Shown: positions 43,697 through 53,564, numbered from the stretch's first letter. The stretch: 64,000 bases of DNA from Paraglaciecola sp. L1A13 (GCF_009796745.1 NZ_CP047024.1:3286001-3350000), one strand, 5' to 3'. Numbers and translations are program-made. The notes: a model not told the origin generated them from the letters alone.

Positions 43697-44506
43697 TTAC
43701 TGTTCTGTGCGCCACCTTTCAATCGTCTGATTAATTAACACAGCGGTTTCAATTGGGGATTCAAGAGGGAACATATGCCCACCACCAGAAAATACTCTAT
43801 GTTCTAAATGATTACCGCGAATAAAGGGGCGTATAAGACGCTCTGTGCACACCATAGTATGTTCCCCTGTTACCAATAGTGCCGGACAGACAAGCTTACC
43901 GTAGTAGCGCGGAATATCATCAGGAACGTTACGAAATATATTCGCTTCAATCTCCGGTTTAAAATTTAAATGTAGATGCTCATCTCGTTGCTCAGTCACA
44001 CTGTTTACATAGTCAGCAATACAGTCCTTATCCATGCCTTTAAATAACGTTCTAGCTTGAAAATACGCAACTAAATCCTGATCTTTTCCCCAGCGACGAC
44101 AACGATTAGCGGTTTTCCCTGCAGGTGTTAATTTATCTATTAAGGACGTAGCTTTTATTCCCCCAAAAAACCAGCGAGTTAATCCGGTAATCATAGGCGG
44201 ATCGAGCATAATCAGGCCCTTAAATAAGTCAGGTCTCGTACATGCCGCCATATATGAGACGACCCCACCAAACGAATGCCCTACCGCATAAACAGGTTGT
44301 CGCTGCGTTGACTCAATATAGTCAATCAATTCCTGAGTTTGATTATGCCAGTTCTTTGAAATAGGGAATCGATTGGTGTGACCAAATTTTTCTAGGGCAC
44401 ATAAGCCATAGTCGTCGTTAAGTGCATCAAATAACTTACGATAACTCCCTGCAGGAAAGCCATTCGCATGGGCAAAATGCACATTCACTTCGTTATTATG
44501 TTCCAA
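43697..44506 (-). CDS. alpha/beta-fold hydrolase
   Basis: Predicted 269-residue soluble hydrolase. HANGFPAGSY (oxyanion loop), the nucleophile elbow GHSFGG (Ser near residue 78), an acid after TGEHTMV and the final His in SGGGHMFPLE make the triad. The fold resembles epoxide-hydrolase and esterase-type enzymes. No substrate can be named. It lies 12 nt downstream of the truncated MFS gene on the same strand, so it was probably the second gene of a transporter/hydrolase pair whose first member has decayed. Confidence 0.88.
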   Translation of the reverse strand: MEHNNEVNVHFAHANGFPAGSYRKLFDALNDDYGLCALEKFGHTNRFPISKNWHNQTQELIDYIESTQRQPVYAVGHSFGGVVSYMAACTRPDLFKGLIMLDPPMITGLTRWFFGGIKATSLIDKLTPAGKTANRCRRWGKDQDLVAYFQARTLFKGMDKDCIADYVNSVTEQRDEHLHLNFKPEIEANIFRNVPDDIPRYYGKLVCPALLVTGEHTMVCTERLIRPFIRGNHLEHRVFSGGGHMFPLESPIETAVLINQTIERWRTEQ

Positions 44507-44518
44507 CTTGTCTTCCTT

Positions 44519-44959
44519 TTAACCGTTACGTTTTTCTGCTGCTGCCCAATCTGCTGGGATCCTTCTAGCGGTCCAAATAAAAGCGATGATCGCTAATACA
44601 TATGGTACTGAAACGGCTGATAAGGAGAATCGCAGGGCCTCAACTTCACCATGCTCTGTTGTTAACGACTTACTTAAAATACCAATAAAGGTCGGACCAC
44701 CGCTAAGGCCTATGATATTTAACACAAAAAAGAACAAGGCGGTAGACATAGCCCGTACTTTTACAGGTGCTAAGGTTTGCGCTAACGCAAACGATGGACC
44801 CAAATAGAACCCACTGGCAAATAGCAATATAGTCAGTAACGCTAGGGATGTATTAAGATCTTCCATCTGCACGGATACTATATATGCTGGGACACCAAGC
44901 ACGCGTCCTATTGCTGGCACCCAATCATAAGCGCCTTTGTTTGTTTTTCGAATTCCATA
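44519..44959 (-). pseudogene. 5'-truncated MFS transporter (C-terminal third only)
   Basis: The open frame runs from 44959 (after an in-frame TAG) to the stop and encodes only the C-terminal third of a major-facilitator protein: about four hydrophobic helices, starting KGAYDWVPAIGRVLGVPAYI, with LGPSFALAQTLAPVKVRAMSTAL matching the second-half loop of spinster-type carriers and a GLSGGPTFIGIL segment. A complete carrier has about 400-500 residues, and no N-terminal half exists upstream, where there is only AT-rich DNA. A GTG-initiated 133-residue version is possible but unlikely to transport. Confidence 0.8.
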
Positions 44960-45166
44960 CTAATCTTGTCAGTGTCTAAATAACAACCATTATTGTGACA
45001 ATAGTGTAAAATAAATGTAAACATAACAAGTACTTATATACACAAATAACAGGGACAAATTGTTCTCCTGAACACATACAGTGTTAGAATTTTTCCGTGA
45101 TAGAATAACCTAAACACATCCGACCAGCTCTGTTTAAACACAGGCCCTACATAAGTGAATGGATTT

Positions 45167-45979
45167 ATGCATATTGATGACCTTATCGACGCTACAAATC
45201 TTTATATTAATAGCGAAGAACAAGACCGACCTCAGCTGAGTATTCCTAAAGAATGGGCTCAGGGACGAACTGCTTACGGCGGACTAACGGGTGCTTTGGT
45301 TTACAGTGCTATTCGGGAGAAAGTCAGCAATGACAGATTACTGCGTTCATTTGCCTGTAATTTCGTTGGTCCTGTCATAACCGAAGCGCCTTACGATATC
45401 GAAGTGGAGGTTTTGCGCCAAGGTAAAAACGTGACACAGGTAATCGGTAAGGCAATACAGGACGGAAATGTATGCGTTATGGTTCAAGCTGCTTTTGGTG
45501 TGTCCCGAGATTCAAAAATCGACGTTCCAAACACTGACCATCATTCTATGCGAGCGCCAACTAAGGCTGATTTTTTACCGCAAATTCCTAAAATAACCCC
45601 TAAATTTTTACGCCATATAGATTTAGCTCGCCAAGCAGGTGGACTACCATTTACAGGCAGTAAAGAAAGTAAGATTGATGGGTGGATGCGCTTTACTAAA
45701 CCACCAAAAGTATTAACTGATGCACATTTGATTGCCCTAATAGATGGTTGGCCACCGACCACATTACAAATGCTTAATTGGCCCGCACCTGCCAGCACAA
45801 TGAGTTGGAATATAGAGTTTGTTTATCCGCATTATGCATTTTCCCCCCTGGAATGGTTCGCGTATCAAGTACGTACCCGCCAAGCAGCGGATGGCTATGC
45901 ACAGACGGAAGCCAATATTTGGGATTCAAAAGGACAATTGATAGCTATCAGTCGCCAAACAATAGCAGTATTTGATTAA
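45167..45979 (+). CDS. acyl-CoA thioesterase family protein (double hotdog)
   Basis: Predicted 270-residue TesB-like thioesterase. The N-terminal hotdog shows WAQGRTAYGGLTGALVYSAI and RSFACNFVGPV, and the C-terminal one the DGWPPTT and TMSWNIEFVYP segments with a final QLIAISRQTIAVF strand, as in the Acyl-CoA thioesterase-like (4HBT_3) family. It likely hydrolyses an acyl-CoA in the cytoplasm; chain length unknown. The frame opens at a GTG (45155); ATG 45167 is preferred. It is divergent from the decayed MFS gene. Confidence 0.88.
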   Translation: MHIDDLIDATNLYINSEEQDRPQLSIPKEWAQGRTAYGGLTGALVYSAIREKVSNDRLLRSFACNFVGPVITEAPYDIEVEVLRQGKNVTQVIGKAIQDGNVCVMVQAAFGVSRDSKIDVPNTDHHSMRAPTKADFLPQIPKITPKFLRHIDLARQAGGLPFTGSKESKIDGWMRFTKPPKVLTDAHLIALIDGWPPTTLQMLNWPAPASTMSWNIEFVYPHYAFSPLEWFAYQVRTRQAADGYAQTEANIWDSKGQLIAISRQTIAVFD

Positions 45980-46019
45980 CTATTTGAAATACACAAAATG
46001 CCTTTAGGCAACTTGATAA

Positions 46020-46039
46020 AGAGCGCACAAATGCGCTCT
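46020..46039. terminator. hairpin between convergent genes
   Basis: AGAGCGCA and TGCGCTCT pair perfectly around CAAA. The tail is TTTATC on the minus strand, not a full T run. Probable weak terminator for the thioesterase and HDOD genes. Confidence 0.55.
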
Positions 46040-46096
46040 AGCTTTAAGAACTTTAGCAAAATAATTTTGCTACTTATGATCTATGCCATTTTATCT

Positions 46097-46942
46097 TTAA
46101 TAAATACTAAATGTCGACGGACTAAAAATCGCTAACGTGCTAATTAATTGCATGTTAGTAAAGTCCAGTGCTGCATCTAAATCATCTAAATCTAAGTTCA
46201 ACATTTCATATTGCGCCGGAATGATGTTATCTAAACGATTATAAATTTCGCCGTAAACATTATTTAAGGCTAAGTTAGCGGCAAGCTGCAACACTTTTTC
46301 TTCATGACTTTGTGGCTTGTGTAAAGCGGCGTGTTGGTGAGCAATAGGTCCGTATATTTCACTTGGGATCCCCCACAGTTTTAGCAACTCGGCACTAATT
46401 TCTGCGTAGGTAAAACCAAGATACTCATTTTGTAAGGTTACTGGGCAGCTTTGCTCGCTGAACGCGCTACATTTTTTGGCAAGAGCGGGCTCAAGTTGAA
46501 CTATGGCTAATTCACCGATGTTGTGTAATAAACCGCATAAAAACATCTTGTCAGGGTTTTTAGCTGCCGTTTCTTGCGCCAAGTACTTGGCTAATAAGCC
46601 GCAGCTCACGCCTAGCTCCCAAAAGACAGTGAAATCAATGTCACTGTCATTCATATCTTTAAAAGCGTGTGAGATACCGTAGGCGAGCACTAAATCGTAT
46701 ACTGAGTCTGTTCCTATGATTTGAATCGCTTTATTCACAGTCGTGATCACGGCGGGGAACTTATATAACGCACTGTTAGCAATTTTTAGGATTTGTGCCG
46801 CAATGGCGGGATCATGATTAATGACCTCTGCGACTTCGTTTATCGATGCACTGCCGTCATCAATGAGCTGCTTAATTTTTGTGACAGAATCCGGTAAAAC
46901 AAACAGATCACCTGCTTTTTCTGCATACTCAAGAGCATTCAT
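46097..46942 (-). CDS. HDOD domain-containing protein
   Basis: Predicted 281-residue HDOD protein, related to HD phosphohydrolases but lacking the metal-binding HD pair. It shows the family run INEVAEVINHDPAIAAQILKIANSALYKFP near the N-terminus, TVNKAIQIIGTDSVYDLVLAYGISHAF and LCGLLHNIGELAI, all in the HDOD domain, which spans about residues 12-210. Such proteins usually connect to cyclic-di-GMP or two-component signalling by protein contacts. No GGDEF or EAL gene is adjacent. Monocistronic. Confidence 0.92.
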   Translation of the reverse strand: MNALEYAEKAGDLFVLPDSVTKIKQLIDDGSASINEVAEVINHDPAIAAQILKIANSALYKFPAVITTVNKAIQIIGTDSVYDLVLAYGISHAFKDMNDSDIDFTVFWELGVSCGLLAKYLAQETAAKNPDKMFLCGLLHNIGELAIVQLEPALAKKCSAFSEQSCPVTLQNEYLGFTYAEISAELLKLWGIPSEIYGPIAHQHAALHKPQSHEEKVLQLAANLALNNVYGEIYNRLDNIIPAQYEMLNLDLDDLDAALDFTNMQLISTLAIFSPSTFSIY

Positions 46943-47391
46943 ACGCGCACATATCCTTAACTAGATTATGAATTTAGTGTAATCCATCGTATTCCCAGTA
47001 TTCAAGGTTAAAAGTGAACACTGAGTCGTAATTAGAAAGATAAAAGGATAGCCCCATGGTAAATTTAATTCCATGAAAGAATTAACCAATATTGGGTATT
47101 TTTTTGAGGTATCTGAATTACGCTTACATAAATCATTTCAGTAGCTTAGATATGCGAGTAACAAATATCAATAGTCGATAGAAGATCTAATCAATGATGT
47201 TATAAATTTTAACACTTCATTGTATAAACATAATTTTGAAATGGATGGATAGACAGTAACTAAGAAATTGGAATTTAATTCAAAATAAAAAATGTATTAA
47301 AAGAAACTTAGAATTCATCAGAGATATTTAAGTAGCTAATGCTGGTATCAGGAAAGAAATAAGGTTTGAATGTAAAGTAACTAAAATAAGA
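46943..47391. other. AT-rich gap, nothing recognised
   Basis: About 450 bases, very AT-rich, between the HDOD gene start and the tRNA-Lys genes. No reading frame, terminator or repeat stands out. The HDOD promoter should be here. Confidence 0.4.
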
Positions 47392-47467
47392 TGGTGGGTC
47401 GTGCTGGATTCGAACCAGCGACCAATTGATTAAAAGTCAACTGCTCTACCAACTGAGCTAACGACCC
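47392..47467 (-). tRNA. tRNA-Lys (anticodon TTT), copy 2
   Basis: A 76-base minus-strand cloverleaf: GGGTCGT acceptor, anticodon loop CTTTTAA with TTT, T-arm GGTTCGAATCC and encoded CCA. Identical to the copy 111 bases away. Confidence 0.98.
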
Positions 47468-47502
47468 ATCTAATTGTAACGCTATAAATATTTTGATTTA
47501 AT

Positions 47503-47578
47503 TGGTGGGTCGTGCTGGATTCGAACCAGCGACCAATTGATTAAAAGTCAACTGCTCTACCAACTGAGCTAACGACCC
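47503..47578 (-). tRNA. tRNA-Lys (anticodon TTT), copy 1
   Basis: A 76-base minus-strand cloverleaf with encoded CCA, 35 bases before the second copy in the direction of transcription. tRNA-Lys genes right after the tol-pal-cpoB cluster match the E. coli lysT arrangement. Confidence 0.98.
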
Positions 47579-47664
47579 ATCTAATTAAATCTTACTGCAA
47601 ATCAATTAATTGGAATAAATTCCTTTCTTGCTTCGCATCTCGTCTCACTGCAACGAGGCGGCAT

Positions 47665-47692
47665 ATAATACTGAATTCGAAACTTCATGCAA
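47665..47692 (-). promoter_or_regulatory. probable promoter of the tRNA-Lys genes
   Basis: On the minus strand TTGCAT and TATTAT stand 16 bases apart, followed by the GC-rich ATGCCGCCTCG, as expected for a stable-RNA promoter. It would give a leader of about 80 bases. Confidence 0.5.
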
Positions 47693-47818
47693 CCTTAAAT
47701 TTAGCTTTATTTTCATAAATCGTATCGTTTGCTGAAAAAGCATACAAATCACGGTTTACAAGGTTGTTTTTTGAACTATACGAAGCTCTAACTTTAATAA
47801 AATATACCGACTGGCTAA

Positions 47819-48574
47819 TTAATTAACTGCTTTTAATTTTATTTCTGCCAGTTTTCTAGCCGAAGACGTAGGGTATTCTGATACGACTTTTTTCCATAAT
47901 TCTACTGACCGCGCAATATTTGAGCGCTCTTGTTCACATATTCCTAATTTTAACATCGCATCTGCACGCTTCGACGAATCGGGAAATGAATTAATAAGGG
48001 TTTCAAACTGAGAAGCTGCTGCTGACCAATCCTGTTTATTGAACAATAATTGCCCTAACCAATAATGTGCATTTGACGCATAACTTGAATTGGGGAAGTT
48101 TTGTAAGAAAGATTGAAACTCAGGTATTGCATCATCATACAATTTATCTTTTAGAATGAGATTCACAGCCTTGTCGTAGGCTTGATCTTCATTTAAGGTC
48201 GTCTGATGAGATGGCTGGCTTGTTACTTCACCCTGAGAAAGCGACTCAGAGCCTCCAGAAGATGGTTGTGTCATCACCGCAGCTATACGCTTATCAATCT
48301 CTAAATAAAGCTCTCTCTGACGTTCCAGGATCCGCTCTAGTTGATAATTGTGTTTTTCAATACTGCCTCTGAGTTCGTTTACATCATTCTGCAGAAGATC
48401 AAGCTGCTCCTGAACCCGATGCTGTTGCTCAGTTCGAGTATTGAAAATACGTTCTAAGGTACTTAAACGTGACTCTGTACTGCCACTGCTTACGTCTGCA
48501 ACAGGCGCAGGAGCCGCATTAACTGCGGCTCCAAATATCGCTGACAGAGTAAGCGCAATAATGCGTTTATTCAT
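47819..48574 (-). CDS. cpoB: Tol-Pal-associated coordinator protein CpoB (YbgF)
   Basis: Predicted 251-residue periplasmic protein. A signal peptide (ends VNAAPA) precedes an N-terminal coiled coil (residues 35-95, trimerisation in E. coli YbgF), a low-complexity Ser/Gln linker and TPR repeats in the C-terminal half (KDKLYDDAIPEFQSFLQNFPNSSYASNAHYWLGQ and onward). It links Tol-Pal to peptidoglycan synthesis by PBP1B during division. It is the last gene of the tol cluster, 11 nt after pal. Confidence 0.95.
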   Translation of the reverse strand: MNKRIIALTLSAIFGAAVNAAPAPVADVSSGSTESRLSTLERIFNTRTEQQHRVQEQLDLLQNDVNELRGSIEKHNYQLERILERQRELYLEIDKRIAAVMTQPSSGGSESLSQGEVTSQPSHQTTLNEDQAYDKAVNLILKDKLYDDAIPEFQSFLQNFPNSSYASNAHYWLGQLLFNKQDWSAAASQFETLINSFPDSSKRADAMLKLGICEQERSNIARSVELWKKVVSEYPTSSARKLAEIKLKAVN

Positions 48575-48585
48575 AAGTCCAACTT

Positions 48586-49143
48586 TTATTGATAAACCAA
48601 AACACCGCGACGATTTTCAGTAAATGCAGCATCGCTGCCTGAAGTATTGATTGGCTTCTCTTCTCCATATGAAACAACTGAAAGTTGTGATGCACTCACA
48701 CCAGCATTCATTAAATATGTTTCTACAGATTTAGCGCGACGCTCGCCCAAAGCAATATTATACTCTGGTGTGCCTCGGCTATCACAATGCCCTTCAACAA
48801 CAATAGACTGTTGTGGATTTTTCACCAAAAATGCAGCATGTTGATCAAGCAAAGAATAATATTTTGAGCTTACGCTAGAGCGGTCAAAATCAAAATAAAC
48901 AACCTGATCTTCCATCAATGCACTTTTCTCTTTTTGCATGACTTCTTCAGGGGATAGCATTGGCATAAGGTTGCCAGCTTGCACTTTCTCTTCTTCAGCT
49001 AGACGGTCAGCTTCAGATTGGGCAGCCGCAACACGGTTACTTTCTGCTGCCAATTCTTCTTCGCTAGGCCCAGATGAACAAGCAACCATTGTTACGATTG
49101 GTAGTGCAAGTGTGATGCCTTTGAATATTTTGTTAAGTTGCAT
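48586..49143 (-). CDS. pal: peptidoglycan-associated lipoprotein Pal
   Basis: Predicted 185-residue outer-membrane lipoprotein. The lipobox VTMVAC sets the lipidated Cys22. An acidic, helical linker is followed by the OmpA-like domain, with YFDFDRSSVSSKY and VVEGHCDSRGTPEYNIALGERRAKSVETYL carrying the Asp and Arg that hold diaminopimelate. It tethers the outer membrane to peptidoglycan and binds TolB. It sits between tolB and cpoB. Confidence 0.97.
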   Translation of the reverse strand: MQLNKIFKGITLALPIVTMVACSSGPSEEELAAESNRVAAAQSEADRLAEEEKVQAGNLMPMLSPEEVMQKEKSALMEDQVVYFDFDRSSVSSKYYSLLDQHAAFLVKNPQQSIVVEGHCDSRGTPEYNIALGERRAKSVETYLMNAGVSASQLSVVSYGEEKPINTSGSDAAFTENRRGVLVYQ

Positions 49144-49192
49144 TTTCTAAATCCTTATTATTATCAAAGTTATAAATTGCTTGTGAAATAAG

Positions 49193-50548
49193 TTACAACA
49201 AAAATGGTGACCAGCTAGGCGACTTCACCTGGCCATCAGAAGCCGGTAAGCGCGCTTTAAAGCGACCATCCAAAGAAACCAAGGATAAAACTTGTTTACC
49301 TTGATGTAACGTACTGTAAATAATCATACTTCCATTGGGTGCAATACTCGGAGATTCATCCAAATACGTTTTGGTCAATACCTGTATATTACCGTTATTT
49401 AAATCTTGGGCCGCAATATGATAATTACCTCTTGTACGGTTAACCATCACCATGCGACTACCGTCTGGGGTAATAGTTCCCCCTAGGTTCATATCGCCGT
49501 CAAACGTTAGCCTTCTGACGCTGTTAGACGCTAAATCTACGCGATATATTTGTGGTTTACCACCCCGTTCAGAACTAAATATCAAGCTCTTTCCGTCCGG
49601 AGTCCAGCTTGGTTCTGTGTCAATAGCACGGTTGCGAGTGATGCGTTCTAGACGTTTTGATGCCAGATCCATTACATAGATTTCAGGGTTGCCATCTTTA
49701 GAAAGTACCATGGCCAGTTTTTTACCATCGGGCGAAAATATAGGCGCACTGTTAATGCCGGGAAAGTCCGTCATTTGTGTGCGACTCATAGTATACAAAT
49801 CCTGGATATATATTTGTGAACGTTTATTTTCGAATGTTACATAAGCTAATCTAGTCCCGTCAGGTGACCATGAAGGTGACATTAATGGCTCTTTTGAGCG
49901 CAATAACATTGTTTCATTTACGCCGTCATAATCAGCCACAACAAGTTGATAGGGGAACTCAGTCGTTTTGCGATCACGTACCACGACATAAGCAATACGC
50001 GTCATAAACGCGCCCTTCTCACCCGTTAGCTTTTCATACACCACATCACTTATACGATGCGCGTATTGCCTAAATCCTTGACCCGTAATAACGGTTTGAC
50101 GACTATCTAATATATGGTCATTGCTATTCGTGAGCTTTCCGCCACTTAACGCTTGCGCCTTGCCGCCGGTAATTTGACCACGAATAGCATCTATTAAACT
50201 AAAGCTAACACGATACTTGTCAGGGCCTTCCGGTGTAACCGAGCCAACTAAAATTGCTTCAGCGCCAGTCGCTGCCCATGCACTATAATCTATTCCTGCA
50301 TCGGAGTATGGCTGCGCAGGCATGCTAGAAATATCAATAGGGCTGAATTTTCCGCTACGTAATAAATCTCCGCTGATGATCTCAGATAGCTGTTCCGGCA
50401 TCTGACCTGGGCCATTCCATTTAAACGGTACAACCGCAACAGGACGAGCAGAATCGGTGCCTTCTGTGATCACAATCTCTAAACTAGCATGGGAAGATGC
50501 ACTTAGTAATACGGCTAATAAAGTAATAATTCGGGTAATTCTTGTCAT
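49193..50548 (-). CDS. tolB: Tol-Pal system protein TolB
   Basis: Predicted 451-residue periplasmic protein. The signal peptide ends SSHA. A small N-terminal alpha/beta domain ([30 protein letters not shown]) precedes a six-bladed beta-propeller seen as repeated [60 protein letters not shown] and [13 protein letters not shown]. The propeller binds Pal. ATG overlaps the tolA stop by one base. Confidence 0.98.
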   Translation of the reverse strand: MTRITRIITLLAVLLSASSHASLEIVITEGTDSARPVAVVPFKWNGPGQMPEQLSEIISGDLLRSGKFSPIDISSMPAQPYSDAGIDYSAWAATGAEAILVGSVTPEGPDKYRVSFSLIDAIRGQITGGKAQALSGGKLTNSNDHILDSRQTVITGQGFRQYAHRISDVVYEKLTGEKGAFMTRIAYVVVRDRKTTEFPYQLVVADYDGVNETMLLRSKEPLMSPSWSPDGTRLAYVTFENKRSQIYIQDLYTMSRTQMTDFPGINSAPIFSPDGKKLAMVLSKDGNPEIYVMDLASKRLERITRNRAIDTEPSWTPDGKSLIFSSERGGKPQIYRVDLASNSVRRLTFDGDMNLGGTITPDGSRMVMVNRTRGNYHIAAQDLNNGNIQVLTKTYLDESPSIAPNGSMIIYSTLHQGKQVLSLVSLDGRFKARLPASDGQVKSPSWSPFLL

Positions 50549-51441
50549 TATAATTCGGGCTCTACGGTTAAATTAATATCTCGAAGTTTTTCATACACAT
50601 CAGCTTCCTTGGATACCGGAAGGGTACCTGCTTTAAATACAGCAGATTTAGCAGCTCGGCATAAAATAGGATCTCCCCTTAATTCTCTTACCTGAATAAC
50701 TAACCCTGACGATGCTAGTCGAATATTCAATTGACAGGACTTTCCCTTCATTGAGTTGTCGACTATCAACTGCCGCTGAATCGCTTGGTGAATTAAAGCC
50801 TGGTATTTCTGTACTTCCGTCAATACTTGCTTGCTGCGTCGTTGTTGACGCACAGCTTGTTCTGCTTCAAGCTGATCTTGCAATGCTCTTTCCTGGCGAG
50901 CTTTATCAGCTGCCTCAGCTTTTTTACGCTGGGCTTCTTTTAACGCTTTTTCTTCTCTTTCACGAGCCTCTTTGGCTTTTTTAGCCTGTTCTTCGGCTTT
51001 TTTCTGTTCTAACTCTTTACGCTTACGTTCAGCTTCAGCCGCATTAGCCTTGGCTGTTTCTTGTTGCTGTTTTTTACGCGCAGAAATTGCGGCCTGCTCT
51101 GCTTGTTTACGCTCCTCGCGTTGACGCTTGGTACGCTGTTCAATATCTATCGCTTCTTGTTCTTGCTGTTTACGCTTGCGCTCTGCATCACGAGCACGGC
51201 GCTCTAAATCGGCGGTACGGTCTTCTTCAGCTTTTCGCTGTTGCTTTTTTTTGTCTTCAATTCGCTTAACCTGATCATCAACCGCATTAGCATCCACGGC
51301 AACCGCTTCAATAATAGGTTCAGATACAGCCATATCAGTGCTTTCTTGGGGTAACTTAAAATCCATACCCGCAAAAATAAGCGCACCAAAAGCCAAATGT
51401 AAACTCACAGACTTGATCAGCGGTATTGGCATTTTTTTCAT
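50548..51441 (-). CDS. tolA: cell envelope integrity protein TolA
   Basis: Predicted 297-residue protein. One N-terminal membrane helix (residues 8-25) is followed by a long Lys/Glu/Ala/Arg-rich helical rod (about residues 55-205) spanning the periplasm, then the C-terminal TolA domain with the conserved Cys pair ([14 protein letters not shown] and [11 protein letters not shown]). It couples the TolQR motor to TolB/Pal. Shorter than E. coli TolA (421) through a shorter rod. Confidence 0.96.
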   Translation of the reverse strand: MKKMPIPLIKSVSLHLAFGALIFAGMDFKLPQESTDMAVSEPIIEAVAVDANAVDDQVKRIEDKKKQQRKAEEDRTADLERRARDAERKRKQQEQEAIDIEQRTKRQREERKQAEQAAISARKKQQQETAKANAAEAERKRKELEQKKAEEQAKKAKEAREREEKALKEAQRKKAEAADKARQERALQDQLEAEQAVRQQRRSKQVLTEVQKYQALIHQAIQRQLIVDNSMKGKSCQLNIRLASSGLVIQVRELRGDPILCRAAKSAVFKAGTLPVSKEADVYEKLRDINLTVEPEL

Positions 51442-51454
51442 CTTCGTTTAATGC

Positions 51455-51877
51455 CTAATTTTCAGGTGCATCAGTCATAAGACCGACAGACGGTGCACCG
51501 GCTCTTTGTAACAAGACCATCAATTGCACGATGTTACTATAAGGCACTGCCCCATCACCTTTGACCACAACTGGAGTGTCAGGCTCGATGCGTAATTGCG
51601 CAGCCACTAATGTGGCTACGTCTACTGCAGACATAGCCAACTCTTGGTTTTCAGCAATATTGAGATAATAGTTACCCTCTGCATCAACCGAAGCGATCAA
51701 AGGCGGTTTACTGTCATCCTGTAATGGTTGCGCTTGTGCTTTAGGCAAATCGACCTTAACACCTTGGGTGACAAGTGGTGCTGTTACCATAAAAATGATC
51801 AGCAGCACTAGCATCACATCAATATAAGGTACAACGTTGATTTCTGAGACCGGACGACGGCGTTTTCTTACATACAT
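51455..51877 (-). CDS. tolR: Tol-Pal system protein TolR
   Basis: Predicted 140-residue ExbD/TolR protein. RRRPVSEINVVPYIDVMLVLLIIFMVTAPLV contains the single membrane helix with the proton-conducting Asp in YIDVMLVLL. The periplasmic domain follows and ends in a helix (YSNIVQLMVLLQRAGA). With TolQ it forms the proton-driven stator. The gap to tolQ is 13 nt, so they are surely co-transcribed. Confidence 0.97.
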   Translation of the reverse strand: MYVRKRRRPVSEINVVPYIDVMLVLLIIFMVTAPLVTQGVKVDLPKAQAQPLQDDSKPPLIASVDAEGNYYLNIAENQELAMSAVDVATLVAAQLRIEPDTPVVVKGDGAVPYSNIVQLMVLLQRAGAPSVGLMTDAPEN

Positions 51878-51890
51878 AATAGAAGCCTGT

Positions 51891-52604
51891 TTACCCTTGG
51901 GGTTGTCCGCTAGACATAGACGATTCAGATTTTGCTACTGACGCCTGACGTTGCAATATACTAGAAAACTCTTCCATAAAATTACCGTAATTATTCTCTA
52001 GTTTTTCCACTTGATGGCTAAATCGGTTATAAGCTATAACAGCTGGAATTGCGGCAAATAGACCCATCGCAGTCGCGATCAATGCTTCCGCAATACCAGG
52101 GGCCACCATTGCTAGTGTTGCCTGTTGTACTTCACCTAGGGCAATAAATGCATTCATGATCCCCCAAACCGTCCCAAACAGACCAATATAAGGACTGATA
52201 GACCCAACGGTAGCTAAAAATGGCAGGCGGCTTTCAAGTTCATCAACTTCACGAGAAAGAGAAACACGCATGGCTCTATAAGTTCCATCCATAACAGCTT
52301 CTGGTGGCGTTGACGTCGTCTTACGCTGACGTACAAATTCTTTAAATCCGGCACAAAATAGACTCGCCATACCCTGTACTGACTGACGAGCAACTAATTC
52401 TTGATAGAGTCTATTGAGATCGACTCCTGACCAGAATTTGTCTTCGAATTTTTTCATTTCGCTTTTAGCACGCCTGAGCGCTTGAGAGCGTTGAAAAATA
52501 AATGTCCAAGATGCGACCGACGCCCCTAATAACAACAACATCACTAACTGTACTAACAAGCTAGCTTGCCAAAATAAACCAAATATTGATAACTCAGACG
52601 ACAC
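51891..52604 (-). CDS. tolQ: Tol-Pal system protein TolQ
   Basis: Predicted 237-residue inner-membrane protein of the MotA/TolQ/ExbB family. It has three membrane helices: near residues 15-35, then [23 protein letters not shown] and [26 protein letters not shown], with the conserved Thr/Glu residues of the channel. The start is GTG 52604 with AGAGGA upstream. It overlaps the end of ybgC by 11 nt. Confidence 0.97.
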   Translation of the reverse strand: MSSELSIFGLFWQASLLVQLVMLLLLGASVASWTFIFQRSQALRRAKSEMKKFEDKFWSGVDLNRLYQELVARQSVQGMASLFCAGFKEFVRQRKTTSTPPEAVMDGTYRAMRVSLSREVDELESRLPFLATVGSISPYIGLFGTVWGIMNAFIALGEVQQATLAMVAPGIAEALIATAMGLFAAIPAVIAYNRFSHQVEKLENNYGNFMEEFSSILQRQASVAKSESSMSSGQPQG

Positions 52605-53013
52605 GCGTAAATTCCTCTAAAATAAATGCCGGAATGGCCAGTGGCTTCATTGCTTGAAGATCCACACAAGCCACTCTGATTAATGCACTGACCAAGCGTT
52701 GACCGCTTGGACTGACTATTGTTTGCTTGAACATCAAACTAGCGCGCTTTAATTCTACTATTTCGCTTTGAATTCTCAATAGTTCATTAAACCTTGCAGG
52801 GGCATGATTATCCATTTCGACTCGTTTGACGACAAAACCAACGGATCGTTCCAATAACTCATCTTGCTCTATACCTAACGTACGTAACCACTCAGTTCTG
52901 GCACGCTCTAGAAACTTTAAATAATTGGCGTAATAAACGATCCCTCCCGCATCAGTATCTTCATAATACACCCTAATGTGATGCTCAAATATAGCTAACT
53001 TATCTTCTGACAT
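52594..53013 (-). CDS. ybgC: tol-pal-associated acyl-CoA thioesterase YbgC
   Basis: Predicted 139-residue 4HBT hotdog thioesterase. [31 protein letters not shown] contains the catalytic Asp and helix of the YbgC family. In E. coli it hydrolyses acyl-CoA and interacts with acyl carrier protein and phospholipid enzymes. It heads the tol operon. Confidence 0.97.
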   Translation of the reverse strand: MSEDKLAIFEHHIRVYYEDTDAGGIVYYANYLKFLERARTEWLRTLGIEQDELLERSVGFVVKRVEMDNHAPARFNELLRIQSEIVELKRASLMFKQTIVSPSGQRLVSALIRVACVDLQAMKPLAIPAFILEEFTRVV

Positions 53014-53388
53014 GGCTTTATTCCAAGATATCTAAACCTGTTCTGCTTGTATCGCATATATATGCACAATGAACAATAAACAAACCTCGCCCAATCAAAA
53101 ATAATATTTTTAAATTCAATGATTTAAAACATAAAATCAGACATTAGCATGGGTAACTCTCTTCATTCAAATTCGATAACTGCATAGATATTCAAAATAT
53201 TTGCAAAAATACATAACCTAATGAAATTTGTAACAAAAAAAATAATAGGTTAAATAACAAGCTAATTAAATAAATCTTTGTTTTATAAGGAAAATAAAAT
53301 ATATATATGCTTTTAACAACTTATATACAATCAAATGAAATCTAGCAACCATTAGTTTTTCTAATGGCAGGCTGGTAATTTTTCTCAA
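53014..53388. other. long AT-rich leader upstream of ybgC, no protein gene
   Basis: About 375 bases, strongly AT-rich, upstream of the tol operon, with no protein gene. A perfect small hairpin, CCATTAG/CTAATGG with a T5 loop, lies at 53349-53367. A plus-strand promoter follows at 53389. Confidence 0.45.
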
Positions 53389-53416
53389 TTGCAGATTTTG
53401 TTCTCAGGGCTATAAT
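53389..53416 (+). promoter_or_regulatory. sigma-70 promoter of the candidate sRNA
   Basis: TTGCAG (53389-53394) and the consensus TATAAT (53411-53416) are 16 bases apart on the plus strand. No plus-strand protein gene follows, but a strong terminator lies about 120 bases downstream. Confidence 0.65.
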
Positions 53417-53422
53417 GATCTT

Positions 53423-53564
53423 GTTTTCTCGATTAGCAAACGTTTCCAACCGATTGTTAATCAGATGCTGATGTTGACTCCCTGTTGACTGACATGTTCC
53501 CTGGAATTTTATTCCATTCAACTTTATTTGTTGCTTTGCCCGCATTTTTTGCGGGCTTTTTTTT
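53423..53564 (+). ncRNA. candidate small regulatory RNA, about 142 nt
   Basis: It is bounded by a good promoter (-10 at 53411) and a textbook terminator, GCCCGCA...TGCGGGC followed by eight T, with no coding frame between. Inside are the hairpins ATCAG-ATG-CTGAT and TGGAAT-TTT-ATTCCA, a direct repeat GTTGACT...GTTGACT, and single-stranded U-rich stretches before the terminator. This layout is typical of Hfq-dependent sRNAs. I do not recognise it as Spot 42, RyhB, 6S or any other named RNA. It lies in the ruvB-ybgC interval, opposite to both genes. Transcription is inferred, not shown. Confidence 0.55.
53538..53564 (+). terminator. strong rho-independent terminator, plus strand
   Basis: GCCCGCA and TGCGGGC form a 7-bp GC-rich stem with a T-rich loop, followed by TTTTTTTT. 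There is no matching T run on the minus strand, so it serves a plus-strand transcript. Confidence 0.9.

Noticed and set aside
48938..49150. 70-codon plus-strand frame
   Set aside because: Antisense to the pal signal and linker region.
53342..53545. 67-codon minus-strand frame in the ruvB-ybgC gap
   Set aside because: It reads through the terminator stem and the sRNA-like locus, has no ribosome site and no protein-like motifs.
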